In this document: positions 33,273 through 43,418 of the stretch, piece after piece | Position numbering within the stretch: position 1 is the first letter of the stretch | How the letters are laid out: each line of letters begins with the position of its first letter | From: Glycomyces tenuis DSM 44171 | Lineage (GTDB): Bacteria > Actinomycetota > Actinomycetes > Mycobacteriales > Micromonosporaceae | Assembly (NCBI RefSeq): GCF_000427885.1 | Contig: NZ_ATYW01000011.1 | Span: 127,001-191,000, forward strand | Reading direction: 5' to 3' | Length of the DNA: 64,000 bases | Notes under the pieces: model-generated | What the model was told of the DNA's origin: nothing | The model's input: the letters and a program-made list of their open reading frames with translations, nothing else | The model's database searches: none | Made by a program: the position numbers and the translations under genes

Positions 33273-34430
33273 GTGCAGGGGCTCGACGGTGTCATCCGGA
33301 ACTACGCATGGGGCTCGCAGGTCGACATCGCCAGGCTCCAGGGGCGTGCGCATCCGGCGGAGCTGCCCGAGGCCGAGAACTGGTTCGGCGCCCACCCGAC
33401 GGCGCCCTCGATCCTCGCCGACGGGCGCCCCCTGGACGACGCGATCGCCTCCGAGCCGGCGCCGCTGCTCGGGCGGCGCGCCCTCGACCGCTTCGGCCCG
33501 CGGCTGCCGTTCCTGCTGAAGCTCCTCGCCGCCGACAAGCCGCTCTCCCTTCAGGCGCACCCGAACTCGCGCCAGGCCCACTCGGGGTACCAGCGCGAGC
33601 GGCGCATCGGCATCGACGCGGCCTTCCGCAACTACGTCGACGGCAACCACAAGCCCGAGCTGCTCGTCGCCCTCACCGACTTCCGGGCGCTGTGCGGCTT
33701 CCGCGACCCGCTGGCGACCGCCGACGACATCGAGGCGCTCGGCGTCCCCGCCCTCGAAGGGCTGGTGCGGACACTGCGCGACGAGCGGGCGGGGCTGCGG
33801 CGCGCCGTCACCGACCTGCTCGGCCTCGGCCGCGACGAGTGCCGCGAGATCATCGACCAGGCCGCGAAGGCCGCCACCGCCGACGGGCGCGAGCCGCGGG
33901 ACGGCGCCGCCGTCCTGGTCGAACTGGCCCGCCACTACCCCGACGACCCCGGCGTCCTGGTGGGCATGCTGCTCAACCACGTCTCGCTGCGGCCCGGCGA
34001 GGCCGTCTACATGCCCGCGGGGAACCTGCACGCCTACCTCAAGGGCTTCGGCGTGGAGATCATGGCCGCCAGCGACAACGTGCTGCGCGGCGGGCTCACC
34101 GGCAAGCGCGTCGACGTGCCTGAGCTGCTGCGGGTCCTGGACTTCCGGGCGATGGACGAGCCGCGCTCGGCCTCGCGCGACGAGGGGCCGGTGCGGACCT
34201 GGCCGGTCCCGATCGACGACTTCACGCTGCGCCGCGTCGAGGTCGGCGCCGAACCGCTGTCCTTCGACATCGACGGGCCCAGGATCTGCCTGTGCACCGG
34301 CGGGGCCGTGACGGTGGCCGACGACGGCGGCGAGGTCGCGCTCGCCCCCGGCCGCGCCGCGTTCTCGGCGGGCGCGGCGGGGGCGCTCCGGGTCTCGGGC
34401 GAGGGCGAGCTGTTCATCGCCTCCGCCTGA
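33273..34430 (+). CDS. manA: Mannose-6-phosphate isomerase, class I
   Basis: 385 residues. Interconverts fructose-6-phosphate and mannose-6-phosphate. Zinc-site motifs are SLQAHPN, DGNHKPELLVAL and PAGNLHAYLKGFGVEIMAASDNVLRGGLT; the N-terminus IRNYAWGSQVDIA is typical. Start GTG at 33273 with GAGGAG upstream. It ends the mannose operon and is convergent with the GNAT gene, only 5 bases apart. Confidence 0.95.
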   Translation: MQGLDGVIRNYAWGSQVDIARLQGRAHPAELPEAENWFGAHPTAPSILADGRPLDDAIASEPAPLLGRRALDRFGPRLPFLLKLLAADKPLSLQAHPNSRQAHSGYQRERRIGIDAAFRNYVDGNHKPELLVALTDFRALCGFRDPLATADDIEALGVPALEGLVRTLRDERAGLRRAVTDLLGLGRDECREIIDQAAKAATADGREPRDGAAVLVELARHYPDDPGVLVGMLLNHVSLRPGEAVYMPAGNLHAYLKGFGVEIMAASDNVLRGGLTGKRVDVPELLRVLDFRAMDEPRSASRDEGPVRTWPVPIDDFTLRRVEVGAEPLSFDIDGPRICLCTGGAVTVADDGGEVALAPGRAAFSAGAAGALRVSGEGELFIASA

Positions 34431-34435
34431 GGCGG

Positions 34436-35467
34436 TCAGATCTTCTTCTGCACGTCGATGTCGCGGCACACGGGCCGGTAGCCGATCGCCTCGTTGATGC
34501 TGATCATGTGGTCGTTGACCTCGGCGTTCCAGGTGTGGACGTAGCGGATCATCGGCCGGTACCGGCGCAGCAGCCGCTGGTTGTCGATCTTGAGGATCAC
34601 GCCGAGCCGCCTGCCGCGGTGCTCGGGGCTCACGATCGTGTCGCCCTGCCAGGCGTGCTCCTCGTCGCCGGGGTTGACCGCGATGCTGGTGAACCCGACG
34701 ACCTCGCCGCTCTCGACGTGGCGGGCGGCCGTGCCGATCTGGAGCTGGCCGCGCTCGGCCATCGTGCGTTCGATGTCGCGGATCCGCGCGGTGTCCCACT
34801 CGGCGGGGCGGATGTCCATCTCCTCGCCCTGCGGCGGGTCGGTGTACATGCGCTCGTTCAGGCGGGCCAGGCCGTCGAGGAGGTCCTCGGGCGCCTCGGA
34901 GACCCACCGCACCAGCTCGTAGCCGGCGGCCCGGTTCCAGGCGTCGGCGCGGAGGCGGTCCAGTCCGTCCTCGTCGATGAACGCGAGGTCGTTGCGGCGG
35001 TGGATCTCGTTGTCGACCTCGGCGTAGCCGACGGCCTTGGCGAAGTGCTGCCCGGAGTGGTCGAAGCGCGGCGCGCCTTCGAGGGAGTCGACGACGCCGG
35101 TCAGGAGCGTGTCGCGGCCGTTCTCGGCGGCGCGGCGCTCGGCGAACTCGGCCAGGCGGGTGCCGATGCCGCGGCGGCGGTGCTCGGGGTGGACCTCGAG
35201 CTCGAGCTCGACCAGGTGCTGGTTGTCCTGCGTCGGCATGACCAGTGTGGTGGAGCCGACCACGGTGGTGCCGATGCGGGCGGCCCAGCGCTCGACCTTG
35301 ATGGACTCGGGTTGGAGCAGGAGTCGCAGCCGCTGGAGGCCGGGGAGCGGCAGGTCCATGCCCGGCAGGTCGTGCCGGCGGACGGCGGTCTGCATGTCGA
35401 TCCAGGACCGGACGAGCGCGTCGTCGGTGACCTCGATCGGAACGATGTCGATGTCAGGGTTGCTCAC
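34436..35467 (-). CDS. Tandem-GNAT acetyltransferase
   Basis: 343 residues with two GNAT domains. The N-terminal acetyl-CoA loop is VHPEHRRRGIGTRLAEF; the C-terminal copy has VSPEHRGRRLGVILKIDN and ends in HMISINEAIGYRPV. This is the arrangement of mycothiol synthase and related acetyltransferases, but similarity is too general to fix a substrate. I chose GTG 35467; the frame is open up to a TTG at 35485. A structured RNA and terminator lie upstream on the same strand and may form its leader. Confidence 0.87.
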   Translation of the reverse strand: MSNPDIDIVPIEVTDDALVRSWIDMQTAVRRHDLPGMDLPLPGLQRLRLLLQPESIKVERWAARIGTTVVGSTTLVMPTQDNQHLVELELEVHPEHRRRGIGTRLAEFAERRAAENGRDTLLTGVVDSLEGAPRFDHSGQHFAKAVGYAEVDNEIHRRNDLAFIDEDGLDRLRADAWNRAAGYELVRWVSEAPEDLLDGLARLNERMYTDPPQGEEMDIRPAEWDTARIRDIERTMAERGQLQIGTAARHVESGEVVGFTSIAVNPGDEEHAWQGDTIVSPEHRGRRLGVILKIDNQRLLRRYRPMIRYVHTWNAEVNDHMISINEAIGYRPVCRDIDVQKKI

Positions 35468-35719
35468 ATGGCGACCATTCCGCAAAGCGGGGCGGGGCGC
35501 AATCGATTTAGGAGAAGTGGCGGGGCACGCCGAAGCAGGTAGTCCAAGGGGGACCCCTAGGCGAAAGTGTACTGGCGGGGTCCGACAAAACCCGGCTGCG
35601 TGTTCCAGCGGCCGAGTGGTTCGGCGAGGAGCACCGACGCGGAGGGCGGGAATCGAGGCTCATCGAGATGGCCGCGAGTCGCGGGCCCGGGGACGCCATG
35701 CGTGAGGAAAGGGTCCGGA

Positions 35720-35841
35720 CACAAAAATGTGCCGGGCGGCCACCCCAGACCGCCCGGCACTCCCCCCGGTTTGGTTCCCCCGCGCGTCACTGGCGACGTT
35801 TCACGTCCCTGTGGGCCGTCCCGCCGCTGTGACGCTGCGTA
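35720..35841 (-). ncRNA. Putative structured leader RNA, possibly ydaO-type riboswitch
   Basis: Downstream of a strong minus-strand promoter the transcript can form a closing helix GCGTCAC/GTGACGC, an inner hairpin GACGT-GAA-ACGTC, then GGGGGAACCAAACCGGGGGG, followed by a perfect terminator hairpin. The last segment resembles the conserved GGGGAACC...GGGGUGAAUC part of the cyclic-di-AMP (ydaO) riboswitch seen in actinobacteria. The resemblance is by eye only. The next gene in this direction is the tandem-GNAT gene about 260 bases away, so it may be its regulated leader or a free small RNA. Confidence 0.45.
35729..35760 (-). terminator. Intrinsic terminator on minus strand
   Basis: GTGCCGGGCGG (35729-35739) pairs perfectly with CCGCCCGGCAC (35750-35760); on the minus strand the hairpin is followed by ATTTTTGT. 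No minus-strand gene ends here, so it terminates or attenuates a short leader transcript. Confidence 0.75.
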
Positions 35842-35847
35842 TCTGCA

Positions 35848-35875
35848 ATATTACCCAGAGCCCCACGAGTGTCAA
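35848..35875 (-). promoter_or_regulatory. Consensus-like promoter on minus strand
   Basis: Read on the minus strand: TTGACA (35870-35875), 16 bases, TAATAT (35848-35853). It is the closest match to a housekeeping sigma promoter that I found in the window and points away from ahcY. The rest of the 502-base gap 35468-35969 shows no further gene; an ORF of 63 codons at 35507-35699 looks like noise. Confidence 0.65.
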
Positions 35876-35969
35876 GCAGAAACGGCGGTTGACAAAGATA
35901 TTTTTTGCGTGTCTCCCGCCACCACGGCGTTCGACGGCCCACACACCCCCGACGCGTACCATTCCACCC

Positions 35970-37431
<1,462 letters not shown>

Positions 37432-37439
<8 letters not shown>

Positions 37440-37530
37440 GCGAAGCGAAGGGACTGTAGCAGCAGCACAGCAGGTACTGAGCGAAGCGAAGGAACTGCAG
37501 CAGCAGCGCAGTCGGCACTGAGCGGAGCGA
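37432..37530. repeat. 41-bp imperfect tandem repeat at 3' end of ahcY
   Basis: Two units, 37432-37472 and 37473-37513, share GGTACTGAGCGAAGCGAAGG and a GCAGCAGC run; a third, truncated copy begins GGCACTGAGCGGAGCGAAC at 37514. The first unit supplies the last codon and TGA stop of ahcY. Confidence 0.85.
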
Positions 37531-37556
37531 ACGGCCCGGCCATCAGGCCGGGCCGT
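37531..37556. terminator. Terminator between ahcY and serine hydrolase gene
   Basis: ACGGCCCGGCC, loop ATCA, GGCCGGGCCGT followed by TTCGTC: perfect 11-bp stem between convergent genes. Confidence 0.8.
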
Positions 37557-37560
37557 TTCG

Positions 37561-38454
37561 TCATGCCTCGTCGATCACCGCTCTGGTGATGCGCGCTATC
37601 TCCTCGACGATCGGGACGCCTTCCGTGTCGTCGACGGCCTTGCTGGTCAGGACCGCCATCTTGATCGGGTCGTCGCCGTCGCCGCCGAGGACGCCGACCG
37701 AGTTGACCACCCACAACCCGCCCAGCTGCGACTCGACGTCCCAGCCGTTCTTGAGCCACACCGACTCGCCCTCCGCGGCGGCGGCCGAGACGCCCCAGTC
37801 CTGCGAGTCGATGACGCTGCCCATGAGCTCGCGGCCGTAGTCGACCTGCTCGGCGTCGAGGACGCCCTCGAAGAGGTTGAGGTCGGCGATGATCAGCTGG
37901 TCGGCGGCGATGGTCTCGGCCAGGCCCCAGCGCCCGTCGGGGTCGGAGACCGTGTTCGCCAGGCCGTAGCGCTCGTGCGCGGCGTCGAGGGCCTCCTTGC
38001 CGCCGAGGAAGTCGAACAGCTCGGTCGTGGAGTCGTTGTGGGACTCGGTGATCATGAGCCGCATCAGTTCCCGCTGGTCGTCGGGGACCGCGTCCACCGA
38101 TCCCCAGTGCTCTTGGACCATCGCGAGGATCTCCATCTTGACGATGGAGGCGGTGATGTGGAGCTGGTCGCCGTTGTACTCCAGGTGCGTGTCGCCGCGC
38201 TCGACGGCGACGGAGGCCTCCACCAGGGTGCCGGTCGAGGCGAGGTAGTCCTCGATCCTGGCGGCCAGTTCGTCCTGCAGCTCGTCGGCGGAGCGCCCGA
38301 AGACGCCGTCGAGCGCGGTCTCGGCGGCGTTCGCGGTCACGGTGGCGAAGGCTCCGGCGCCCACCGCGACGGCCGCCGCAGGCACGCCGAAGCGGAGCAG
38401 GTTGCGTCGGTTGATGCGGGAGTGCCTGCGTTCGTCGTTTCCGGTCCGAATCAT
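37561..38454 (-). CDS. Exported class A beta-lactamase-like serine hydrolase
   Basis: 297 residues with a Tat-type signal (NRRNLLRFG and a hydrophobic Ala/Val stretch ending TANAAE). The active-site SxxK is SIVK (Ser103, Lys106); the place of the SDN loop is Ser-His-Asn (137-139, in ITESHNDST), and the KTG box is Lys-Asn-Gly in WLKNGW. I cannot find the Glu166 omega-loop motif. These changes suggest a penicillin-interacting or other serine hydrolase rather than an efficient beta-lactamase. Confidence 0.85.
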   Translation of the reverse strand: MIRTGNDERRHSRINRRNLLRFGVPAAAVAVGAGAFATVTANAAETALDGVFGRSADELQDELAARIEDYLASTGTLVEASVAVERGDTHLEYNGDQLHITASIVKMEILAMVQEHWGSVDAVPDDQRELMRLMITESHNDSTTELFDFLGGKEALDAAHERYGLANTVSDPDGRWGLAETIAADQLIIADLNLFEGVLDAEQVDYGRELMGSVIDSQDWGVSAAAAEGESVWLKNGWDVESQLGGLWVVNSVGVLGGDGDDPIKMAVLTSKAVDDTEGVPIVEEIARITRAVIDEA

Positions 38455-38564
38455 TGAGCAAGGCTATGAAACCGCTGCAATCGGAGTCAACGGCGCAGAG
38501 CTGGGAATTCTCTCAGAAACGGCGCCAAACACTCCATATCACCCCGAGACGACGCACGGTGACG

Positions 38565-38598
38565 AAGAGGCGTACGGCCGTTCGGCCGTACGCCTCTT
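38565..38598. terminator. Strong hairpin after moeZ
   Basis: AAGAGGCGTACGGCC, loop GTTC, GGCCGTACGCCTCTT: perfect 15-bp stem located 16 bases past the moeZ stop on the minus strand. Tail is only weakly T-rich. Confidence 0.75.
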
Positions 38599-38613
38599 GG
38601 TCGTGCGTGGTGC

Positions 38614-39792
38614 TCAGTAGGCGGGCAGGCTCGGGTCGACCTGGTTGACCCAGCCGAGGACCCCGCCCTGGACGTGGACGGCGTTGCTCAGACCGGCGGC
38701 CTTCGCGGCGGCCAGCGCCTCGGCCGAGCGGATGCCGGACTTGCAGTAGAACACCGCCTGCCTCTCGGTCGGCAGCTCGGACAGCGCCGCGCCGGAGACG
38801 ATCTCGCCCTTGGGGATCAGGCGCGAGCCGGGGATGCGGACGATCTCGTACTCGGCGGGCTCGCGGACGTCGATCAGGTCGATGTCGCGGCCCTCCTTGA
38901 TCCACGTCTCCAGTTCGCGGGCGGTGATCGTGGAGCCGACGACGGCCTGGGCGGCCTCGTCGGTGACCGAGCCGCAGAAGTCGTCGTAGTCGATCAGCTC
39001 GGTGACGGTCGGGTTCTCGCCGCAGACCGCGCAGTTCGGGTCCTTGCGGACCTTGATCTTGCGGTAGGTCATCTCGAGGGCGTCGTAGACCATGAGCGAG
39101 CCGACCAGGGGCTCGCCGATCCCGGTGATGAGCTTGATGGCCTCGTTGACCTGGATGGAGCCGATCGAGGAGCACAGGACGCCGAGGACGCCGCCCTCGG
39201 CGCAGCTGGGCACCATGCCCGGCGGCGGCGGCTCGGGGTAGAGGCACCGGTAGCAGGGGCCCTGCTCGGCCCAGAAGACCGAGGCCTGGCCGTCGAAGCG
39301 GTAGATCGAGCCCCACACGTAGGGCTTGCCGAGCAGCACGGCCGCGTCGTTGACCATGTAGCGGGTGGCGAAGTTGTCGGTGCCGTCGACGATGAGGTCG
39401 TAGCCCGAGAAGATGTCCATGACGTTGTCGTTGTCCAGCGCGGTGTTGTGGATGACGACGTCGACGTTCGGGTTGACCTCGCGGATGGAGGCGGCGGCGG
39501 ATTCGGCCTTGGGGCGGCCGATGTCGGACTGGCCGTGGATGATCTGGCGCTGGAGGTTCGACTCGTCGACGGTGTCGAAGTCGATGATCCCCAGGGTGCC
39601 GACTCCGGCGGCGGCGAGGTACAGGAGGGCGGGCGAACCGAGTCCGCCGGCGCCGACGCAGAGCACGCGGGCGTTCTTGAGACGTTTCTGGCCGTCCATC
39701 CCGACATCTGGGATGATGAGGTGGCGGGAGTACCGCCGTACCTCGTCGACGGAGAGGTCGGCGGCTGGCTCGACTAGTGGCGGCAAACTCAT
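38614..39792 (-). CDS. moeZ: Adenylyltransferase/sulfurtransferase MoeZ
   Basis: 392 residues: E1-like THIF domain fused to rhodanese. It activates sulfur-carrier proteins by adenylation and thiocarboxylation (molybdopterin, thiamine, cysteine or thioamide pathways). Visible: ATP loop VLCVGAGGLGSPALLYLAAAGVG, DxDxVDxSNLQRQ, zinc cysteines in CYRC and CAVCGENP, and the rhodanese active-site Cys in VFYCKSGIRS. It stands next to the DUF3152 gene as in Mycobacterium. The neighbouring nitrate reductase, a molybdenum enzyme, is a possible client. Confidence 0.94.
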   Translation of the reverse strand: MSLPPLVEPAADLSVDEVRRYSRHLIIPDVGMDGQKRLKNARVLCVGAGGLGSPALLYLAAAGVGTLGIIDFDTVDESNLQRQIIHGQSDIGRPKAESAAASIREVNPNVDVVIHNTALDNDNVMDIFSGYDLIVDGTDNFATRYMVNDAAVLLGKPYVWGSIYRFDGQASVFWAEQGPCYRCLYPEPPPPGMVPSCAEGGVLGVLCSSIGSIQVNEAIKLITGIGEPLVGSLMVYDALEMTYRKIKVRKDPNCAVCGENPTVTELIDYDDFCGSVTDEAAQAVVGSTITARELETWIKEGRDIDLIDVREPAEYEIVRIPGSRLIPKGEIVSGAALSELPTERQAVFYCKSGIRSAEALAAAKAAGLSNAVHVQGGVLGWVNQVDPSLPAY

Positions 39793-39853
39793 ATAACCAG
39801 TAATGCATATCCACTCTGTGGTTATTCCACCGGGAAGGGCGTTGTGCTGGGAT

Positions 39854-40702
39854 TCACGCGTCGGCGTAGTCGTCGGGCGGCAGTTCGGGCCCCTCGTAGG
39901 AGCCGGGCGGGCCCTCCAGGTAGGTCTCGCCGTCGGGGTAGGGCCAGGCGTTGCCGATGCATCCCGCCAGTTGGAAGGTCTGCTGGGCCATCACCGGCGA
40001 CAGCTCGCCCCGCTCGGGGCAGACCTCGTGCGGGTGGCCGAGGCGGTGGCCCACCTCGTGGTTGATGACGTATTCGCGGTAGGTCTCGAGGGTGCCGTCC
40101 CAGTGGTCGACGCCGGCGATCCACCGCGCGGAGTTGATGACGACGCTGTCGCCGTTGCGGCAGGAGACGGTGGTGTTCGGGTGGCTGCACAGGATCGAGC
40201 GCTGCTCGGGGCTGGCCAGGTAGATCGTGAAGTCCGCGCCGGACTCGCCGACCTGCTGGAAGCGCCAGCCGCCGCCGGCGGTCCACGAGCGCTCGTCGGA
40301 GAGGGTGGCGGCGACGAAGTCGCTGAACTCCTGGGCGTCGAGTTCGATGCCGTCTTCGACGGCGATGTTGTACTCGAGCAGCGTGCCCGCCTCGCCGAAC
40401 GCGGTTGCCGCGGCCGCGCTCGGGGTGGCGTACGTCCACGTGCCGGTGCCGGAGTAGTACAGCGGCGGAGGCGGCGCCTCGGTCTCCGCCCCGGCCTCGG
40501 GCTCGGGGACCTCCGGGGAGGGGGCCGCGTTCGTGTCGGTCAGCGCGGGCGGCTCGGTGTCCAGCGCCTGCGGCGCCGGCTCGTCGGAGGAGTTGACGAC
40601 GAAGTACATTCCCAAGCCCGCCATGAGCATGAGGACCGCCAGCAATACGGCGCGGCGACGCCTCCGGAGACGGCGCCGGCGAGCCAATCGTCCCTCGGTC
40701 AC
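39854..40702 (-). CDS. DUF3152 protein, zincin-like, membrane-anchored
   Basis: 282 residues: very basic N-terminus, one transmembrane helix (about 17-36), a Pro/Glu-rich spacer to ~90 and an extracellular domain. The motif HEVGHRLGHPHEVC has the HExxHxxGxxH layout of metzincin-type proteases, followed by SPVMAQQT, like the Met-turn. Actinobacterial DUF3152 proteins are usually listed as unknown; a secreted metalloprotease role is inferred. Start GTG overlaps the stop of the hydrolase gene (GTGA). Confidence 0.87.
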   Translation of the reverse strand: MTEGRLARRRRLRRRRRAVLLAVLMLMAGLGMYFVVNSSDEPAPQALDTEPPALTDTNAAPSPEVPEPEAGAETEAPPPPLYYSGTGTWTYATPSAAAATAFGEAGTLLEYNIAVEDGIELDAQEFSDFVAATLSDERSWTAGGGWRFQQVGESGADFTIYLASPEQRSILCSHPNTTVSCRNGDSVVINSARWIAGVDHWDGTLETYREYVINHEVGHRLGHPHEVCPERGELSPVMAQQTFQLAGCIGNAWPYPDGETYLEGPPGSYEGPELPPDDYADA

Positions 40703-41703
40703 ACTGCCGAGTCTAGGTCAGCCGGGGCCCTCAGCGTGCGAGGCCCGTGGGTTTCGCGGGCTTCGTCGAACATCGCGACCATCGCCCGGGCGACCGCCGC
40801 CGGCTCCTCCATCATCGCGACGTGGCCGACCCGGTCGAGGATCAGCAGCCGCGAGTCGGGGATGGCCGCGCCGGTGCCGGGCGCCTGCCTGACGTCGATG
40901 ACACGGTCCTGTTTGCCCCACACGACCAGCGTCGGGACCGGGATGCGGCGGGCCAGGCGCCACAGTGAGTGCGTGCCGGGCACGATCGACTGGAGGAACG
41001 AGGCCATCAGGCCCCGGTAGGTCCGGATGTAGGCGGTGGAGTTCCACGGCACCGCCAGGCGGCGCCTGGCCTCGGCGACGGCCTCGCGGCGGCGCTGCGG
41101 GTGGACGCGGCTCGGGTCGGCCCAGGTGCCGAGGTAGATGTCGTCGACGACCTGCTGCGGGGTGCGCGAGCGCAGGGCCCGGTCGGCGATCCAGGCCATG
41201 CGGGGCACGATCAGCATCGGCAGGAACCGCGACTGGTGCGACCGCCTCGGGTTGCCGAAGGGCATCGCCGGGGAGACGAGCGTGAGGGTGCGGACCAGGT
41301 GGGGGCGGGTGGCGGCCAGGTAGACCGAGACCGCCCCGCCCAGGGAGTGCCCGGCGAGGTGGACCGGCCCGCGCCCGGACTCGATGATCCAGGCGGCGAC
41401 GTCCTGGGCGAGGGACGGGATGGTGACGGCGTGCCGGGACGGGGCCGAGTGCCCGAAGCCGGGCAGGTCGATCGCGTCAGCGGCGAGGTGGTCGGCGAGG
41501 GCGTCGGCCAGGTCCGTCCAGTTCTGGGCGGAGCCGCCGAGCCCGTGCACGAACACCGCCGGCTCGGCGTCGGGGTTCGTGCCCGGGGTGTGGCGGATGA
41601 ACAGGTGGCTGCGGTTCAGCCGGTGCTCGATGCCGGGCCACGGCGGGTGGGGGCGGGTCGGGACGCGGACCCTGTCCGCCCCGACCAACCGTGCCCGCCT
41701 CAT
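40699..41703 (-). CDS. Alpha/beta-fold hydrolase
   Basis: 334 residues. Oxyanion region VFVHGLGGSAQNW, nucleophile elbow AGHSLGGAVS with Ser, and downstream Asp in WGKQDRVID and His in RVGHVAMMEEP complete the catalytic triad. Substrate unknown; family includes esterases and C-C hydrolases. Translationally coupled to the DUF3152 gene. Confidence 0.9.
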   Translation of the reverse strand: MRRARLVGADRVRVPTRPHPPWPGIEHRLNRSHLFIRHTPGTNPDAEPAVFVHGLGGSAQNWTDLADALADHLAADAIDLPGFGHSAPSRHAVTIPSLAQDVAAWIIESGRGPVHLAGHSLGGAVSVYLAATRPHLVRTLTLVSPAMPFGNPRRSHQSRFLPMLIVPRMAWIADRALRSRTPQQVVDDIYLGTWADPSRVHPQRRREAVAEARRRLAVPWNSTAYIRTYRGLMASFLQSIVPGTHSLWRLARRIPVPTLVVWGKQDRVIDVRQAPGTGAAIPDSRLLILDRVGHVAMMEEPAAVARAMVAMFDEARETHGPRTLRAPADLDSAV

Positions 41704-41707
41704 GCTC

Positions 41708-43243
41708 CTATAGTGCCACTTCCGTTGCGAGTGCGGACAACGTCGCCGAAACCACCGCTCTGGACCGTTCGGAGGTGACCACGGCGGCCCCGGCGAGGCG
41801 GCGCACCGCCTGGCCGTCGAGCCACAGCACGACGACGACGGCGGTCTTGACCGGGCCGGTGGCGACGATCGAGGCGTGCTCGACTTCGATCCTGGCGTCG
41901 CCGTCGCCGAAGTGCGGGCGCAGCGCCTCCACGGTGGCCGCGGCGGCGGCGTGCTGCACGTGCCAGTCGATCGGCGGGACGGTGACCGCCCCGGACGACT
42001 CGTAGTCGCCGACGGCGAGCGTCACGCTCACTTCGGCGTCGAGCCCGGCCGAGTCGATCTCGACGCGGCGCAGTTCCACGGCGCCGACGCGCGGGAGCTC
42101 GGCCTCGGCGGGCACGGCGGATTCGGGCTCGGCCTGGGCGTCCTCGTCGGGTTCGTCGACCGTCTGCGGGCCGGGCGAGGAGCCGCGCTGCTCGGCGACG
42201 ACGGCCGACACGGCCGCCTGCACCTCGTCGGGGTCGACGCCGTCCTCGAGCTCCAGCCGCAGGCTCGGGCTGCCGTCGGGCGAGGTCACGTGGAAGGCGT
42301 CGCGGACGCCCGGGACCTGCCGCACCCATGCGAGCAGCTGCTCGGAGTCGGGGTCGACGACGTCGTCGTCGGGGGTCGCCGGCGGGGTCGGTTCGAGCGG
42401 CGGCTGGCGCGAGGCCGGCGGGGTGCGCGGCGGCACCTGCTCGGTGACCGGGCCGTGGACCGGCGGGGACGGCAGCGCGGGGGCGCTCGGGGTCGGGTTC
42501 GGGGCCGTCTCGTGCACCGGGCCGGGGAGCGGGGTCTGCTCGGTGTTCTCGGGGGGCGGCGGGGTCGGGTGGTTCGCCGGAGCGGGCGGCGCGGGCGGGG
42601 TGGCGCCTTGCGGGGCGCTCGGGGCGTGGGGGCTGGGCGGCGCGCTGAACTGCTGCGCCGGGCCGGGGCCGTACTCGGGGTTCGCGCCGGGAGGCTGGGC
42701 GCCGTAGTCGGGGTTCGCGCCGGGTGGGGCGCTGTACTCGCCGTTCATGCCGGGAGAAGGGGTGCTGCGGTCATGGTTCGCGCCAGGCGGGGTGCTCCGG
42801 TCGTGGTTCGCACCCGGTGCGCCGTATTCGGGGTTCGCACCCGGCGGCGCGCTGAGCCCTTGGTTCGCACCCGGCGGCGCGAACGGGGACTCGGGCTGCG
42901 GCGCCTGCTGGTGCTGCGGGGCGGGCGGGATCGGCTCGAACTGCTGCTGCTCCCCCGGTGAAGGACGCCGCGTGGCGGGCACCATCGGCCCGGTCTCGGC
43001 GATCTCCACCGGCATGCCCGGCGTCTGCCCGGAGGGGTCCTCTGAGTAGCGGTGGCGCCTGCCGCGGTCCGGATCGAAACGGTACGGCTCCTGCTGCTGT
43101 CCGACCGGCTGCGGCGTGCCCTCCTCGGCCTCGGCCGCCGGCTCCTCCGCGGGCCCCCAGGACCGGCCTATGCGTCGGCGAGCCGGCCTGTCGTCTCCGG
43201 GAGGACGCTGTGGCTCTTCCGGTCGGTTCTGGTCATACACCAC
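41708..43243 (-). CDS. Proline-rich repeat protein with conserved-type C-terminal domain
   Basis: 511 residues, function unknown. Residues ~105-300 are low complexity: about eight degenerate copies of a PPGANxxYxA unit (for example APPGANPEYG) and then Pro-rich spacers. Residues ~310-511 form an ordered region with DPDSEQLLAWVRQVPGVRDAF and, near the end, AVVVVLWLDGQAVRRLAGAAVV. No signal peptide or helix is visible, so it is probably cytoplasmic or membrane-associated. AAGGAG lies 7 bases before GTG 43243. It is divergent from the TetR gene. Confidence 0.8.
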   Translation of the reverse strand: MVYDQNRPEEPQRPPGDDRPARRRIGRSWGPAEEPAAEAEEGTPQPVGQQQEPYRFDPDRGRRHRYSEDPSGQTPGMPVEIAETGPMVPATRRPSPGEQQQFEPIPPAPQHQQAPQPESPFAPPGANQGLSAPPGANPEYGAPGANHDRSTPPGANHDRSTPSPGMNGEYSAPPGANPDYGAQPPGANPEYGPGPAQQFSAPPSPHAPSAPQGATPPAPPAPANHPTPPPPENTEQTPLPGPVHETAPNPTPSAPALPSPPVHGPVTEQVPPRTPPASRQPPLEPTPPATPDDDVVDPDSEQLLAWVRQVPGVRDAFHVTSPDGSPSLRLELEDGVDPDEVQAAVSAVVAEQRGSSPGPQTVDEPDEDAQAEPESAVPAEAELPRVGAVELRRVEIDSAGLDAEVSVTLAVGDYESSGAVTVPPIDWHVQHAAAAATVEALRPHFGDGDARIEVEHASIVATGPVKTAVVVVLWLDGQAVRRLAGAAVVTSERSRAVVSATLSALATEVAL

Positions 43244-43418
43244 TGAAATTCTCCTTCATCTTCCCGTCTCGAAGGTACCGTGGCGCCACTAGTCCTGTGA
43301 ACGCGCGTTTGCCCGCCCCGTACGCTGGGAAGCTGGATTCCACCTTCCGTAAACTTCGTTGTGATCGCAAGATCCGGCGACTGACGGATGAGCGACACGA
43401 CCGAGAAGAGGTGCCGGG

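Noticed and set aside
35711-35727. GAGGAAAGGGTCCGGAC resembling the conserved RNase P RNA GAGGAAAGUCCGGGC box
   Set aside because: One extra base, no other rnpB conserved regions, and not enough space for a ~400-base RNA between known features.
35889-35894. Plus-strand TTGACA as a promoter of ahcY
   Set aside because: No acceptable -10 element 16-18 bases downstream.
43280-43289. GTGGCGCCAC palindrome between the proline-rich and TetR genes
   Set aside because: Ten-base GC palindromes are expected by chance in this genome and no second copy was seen nearby.
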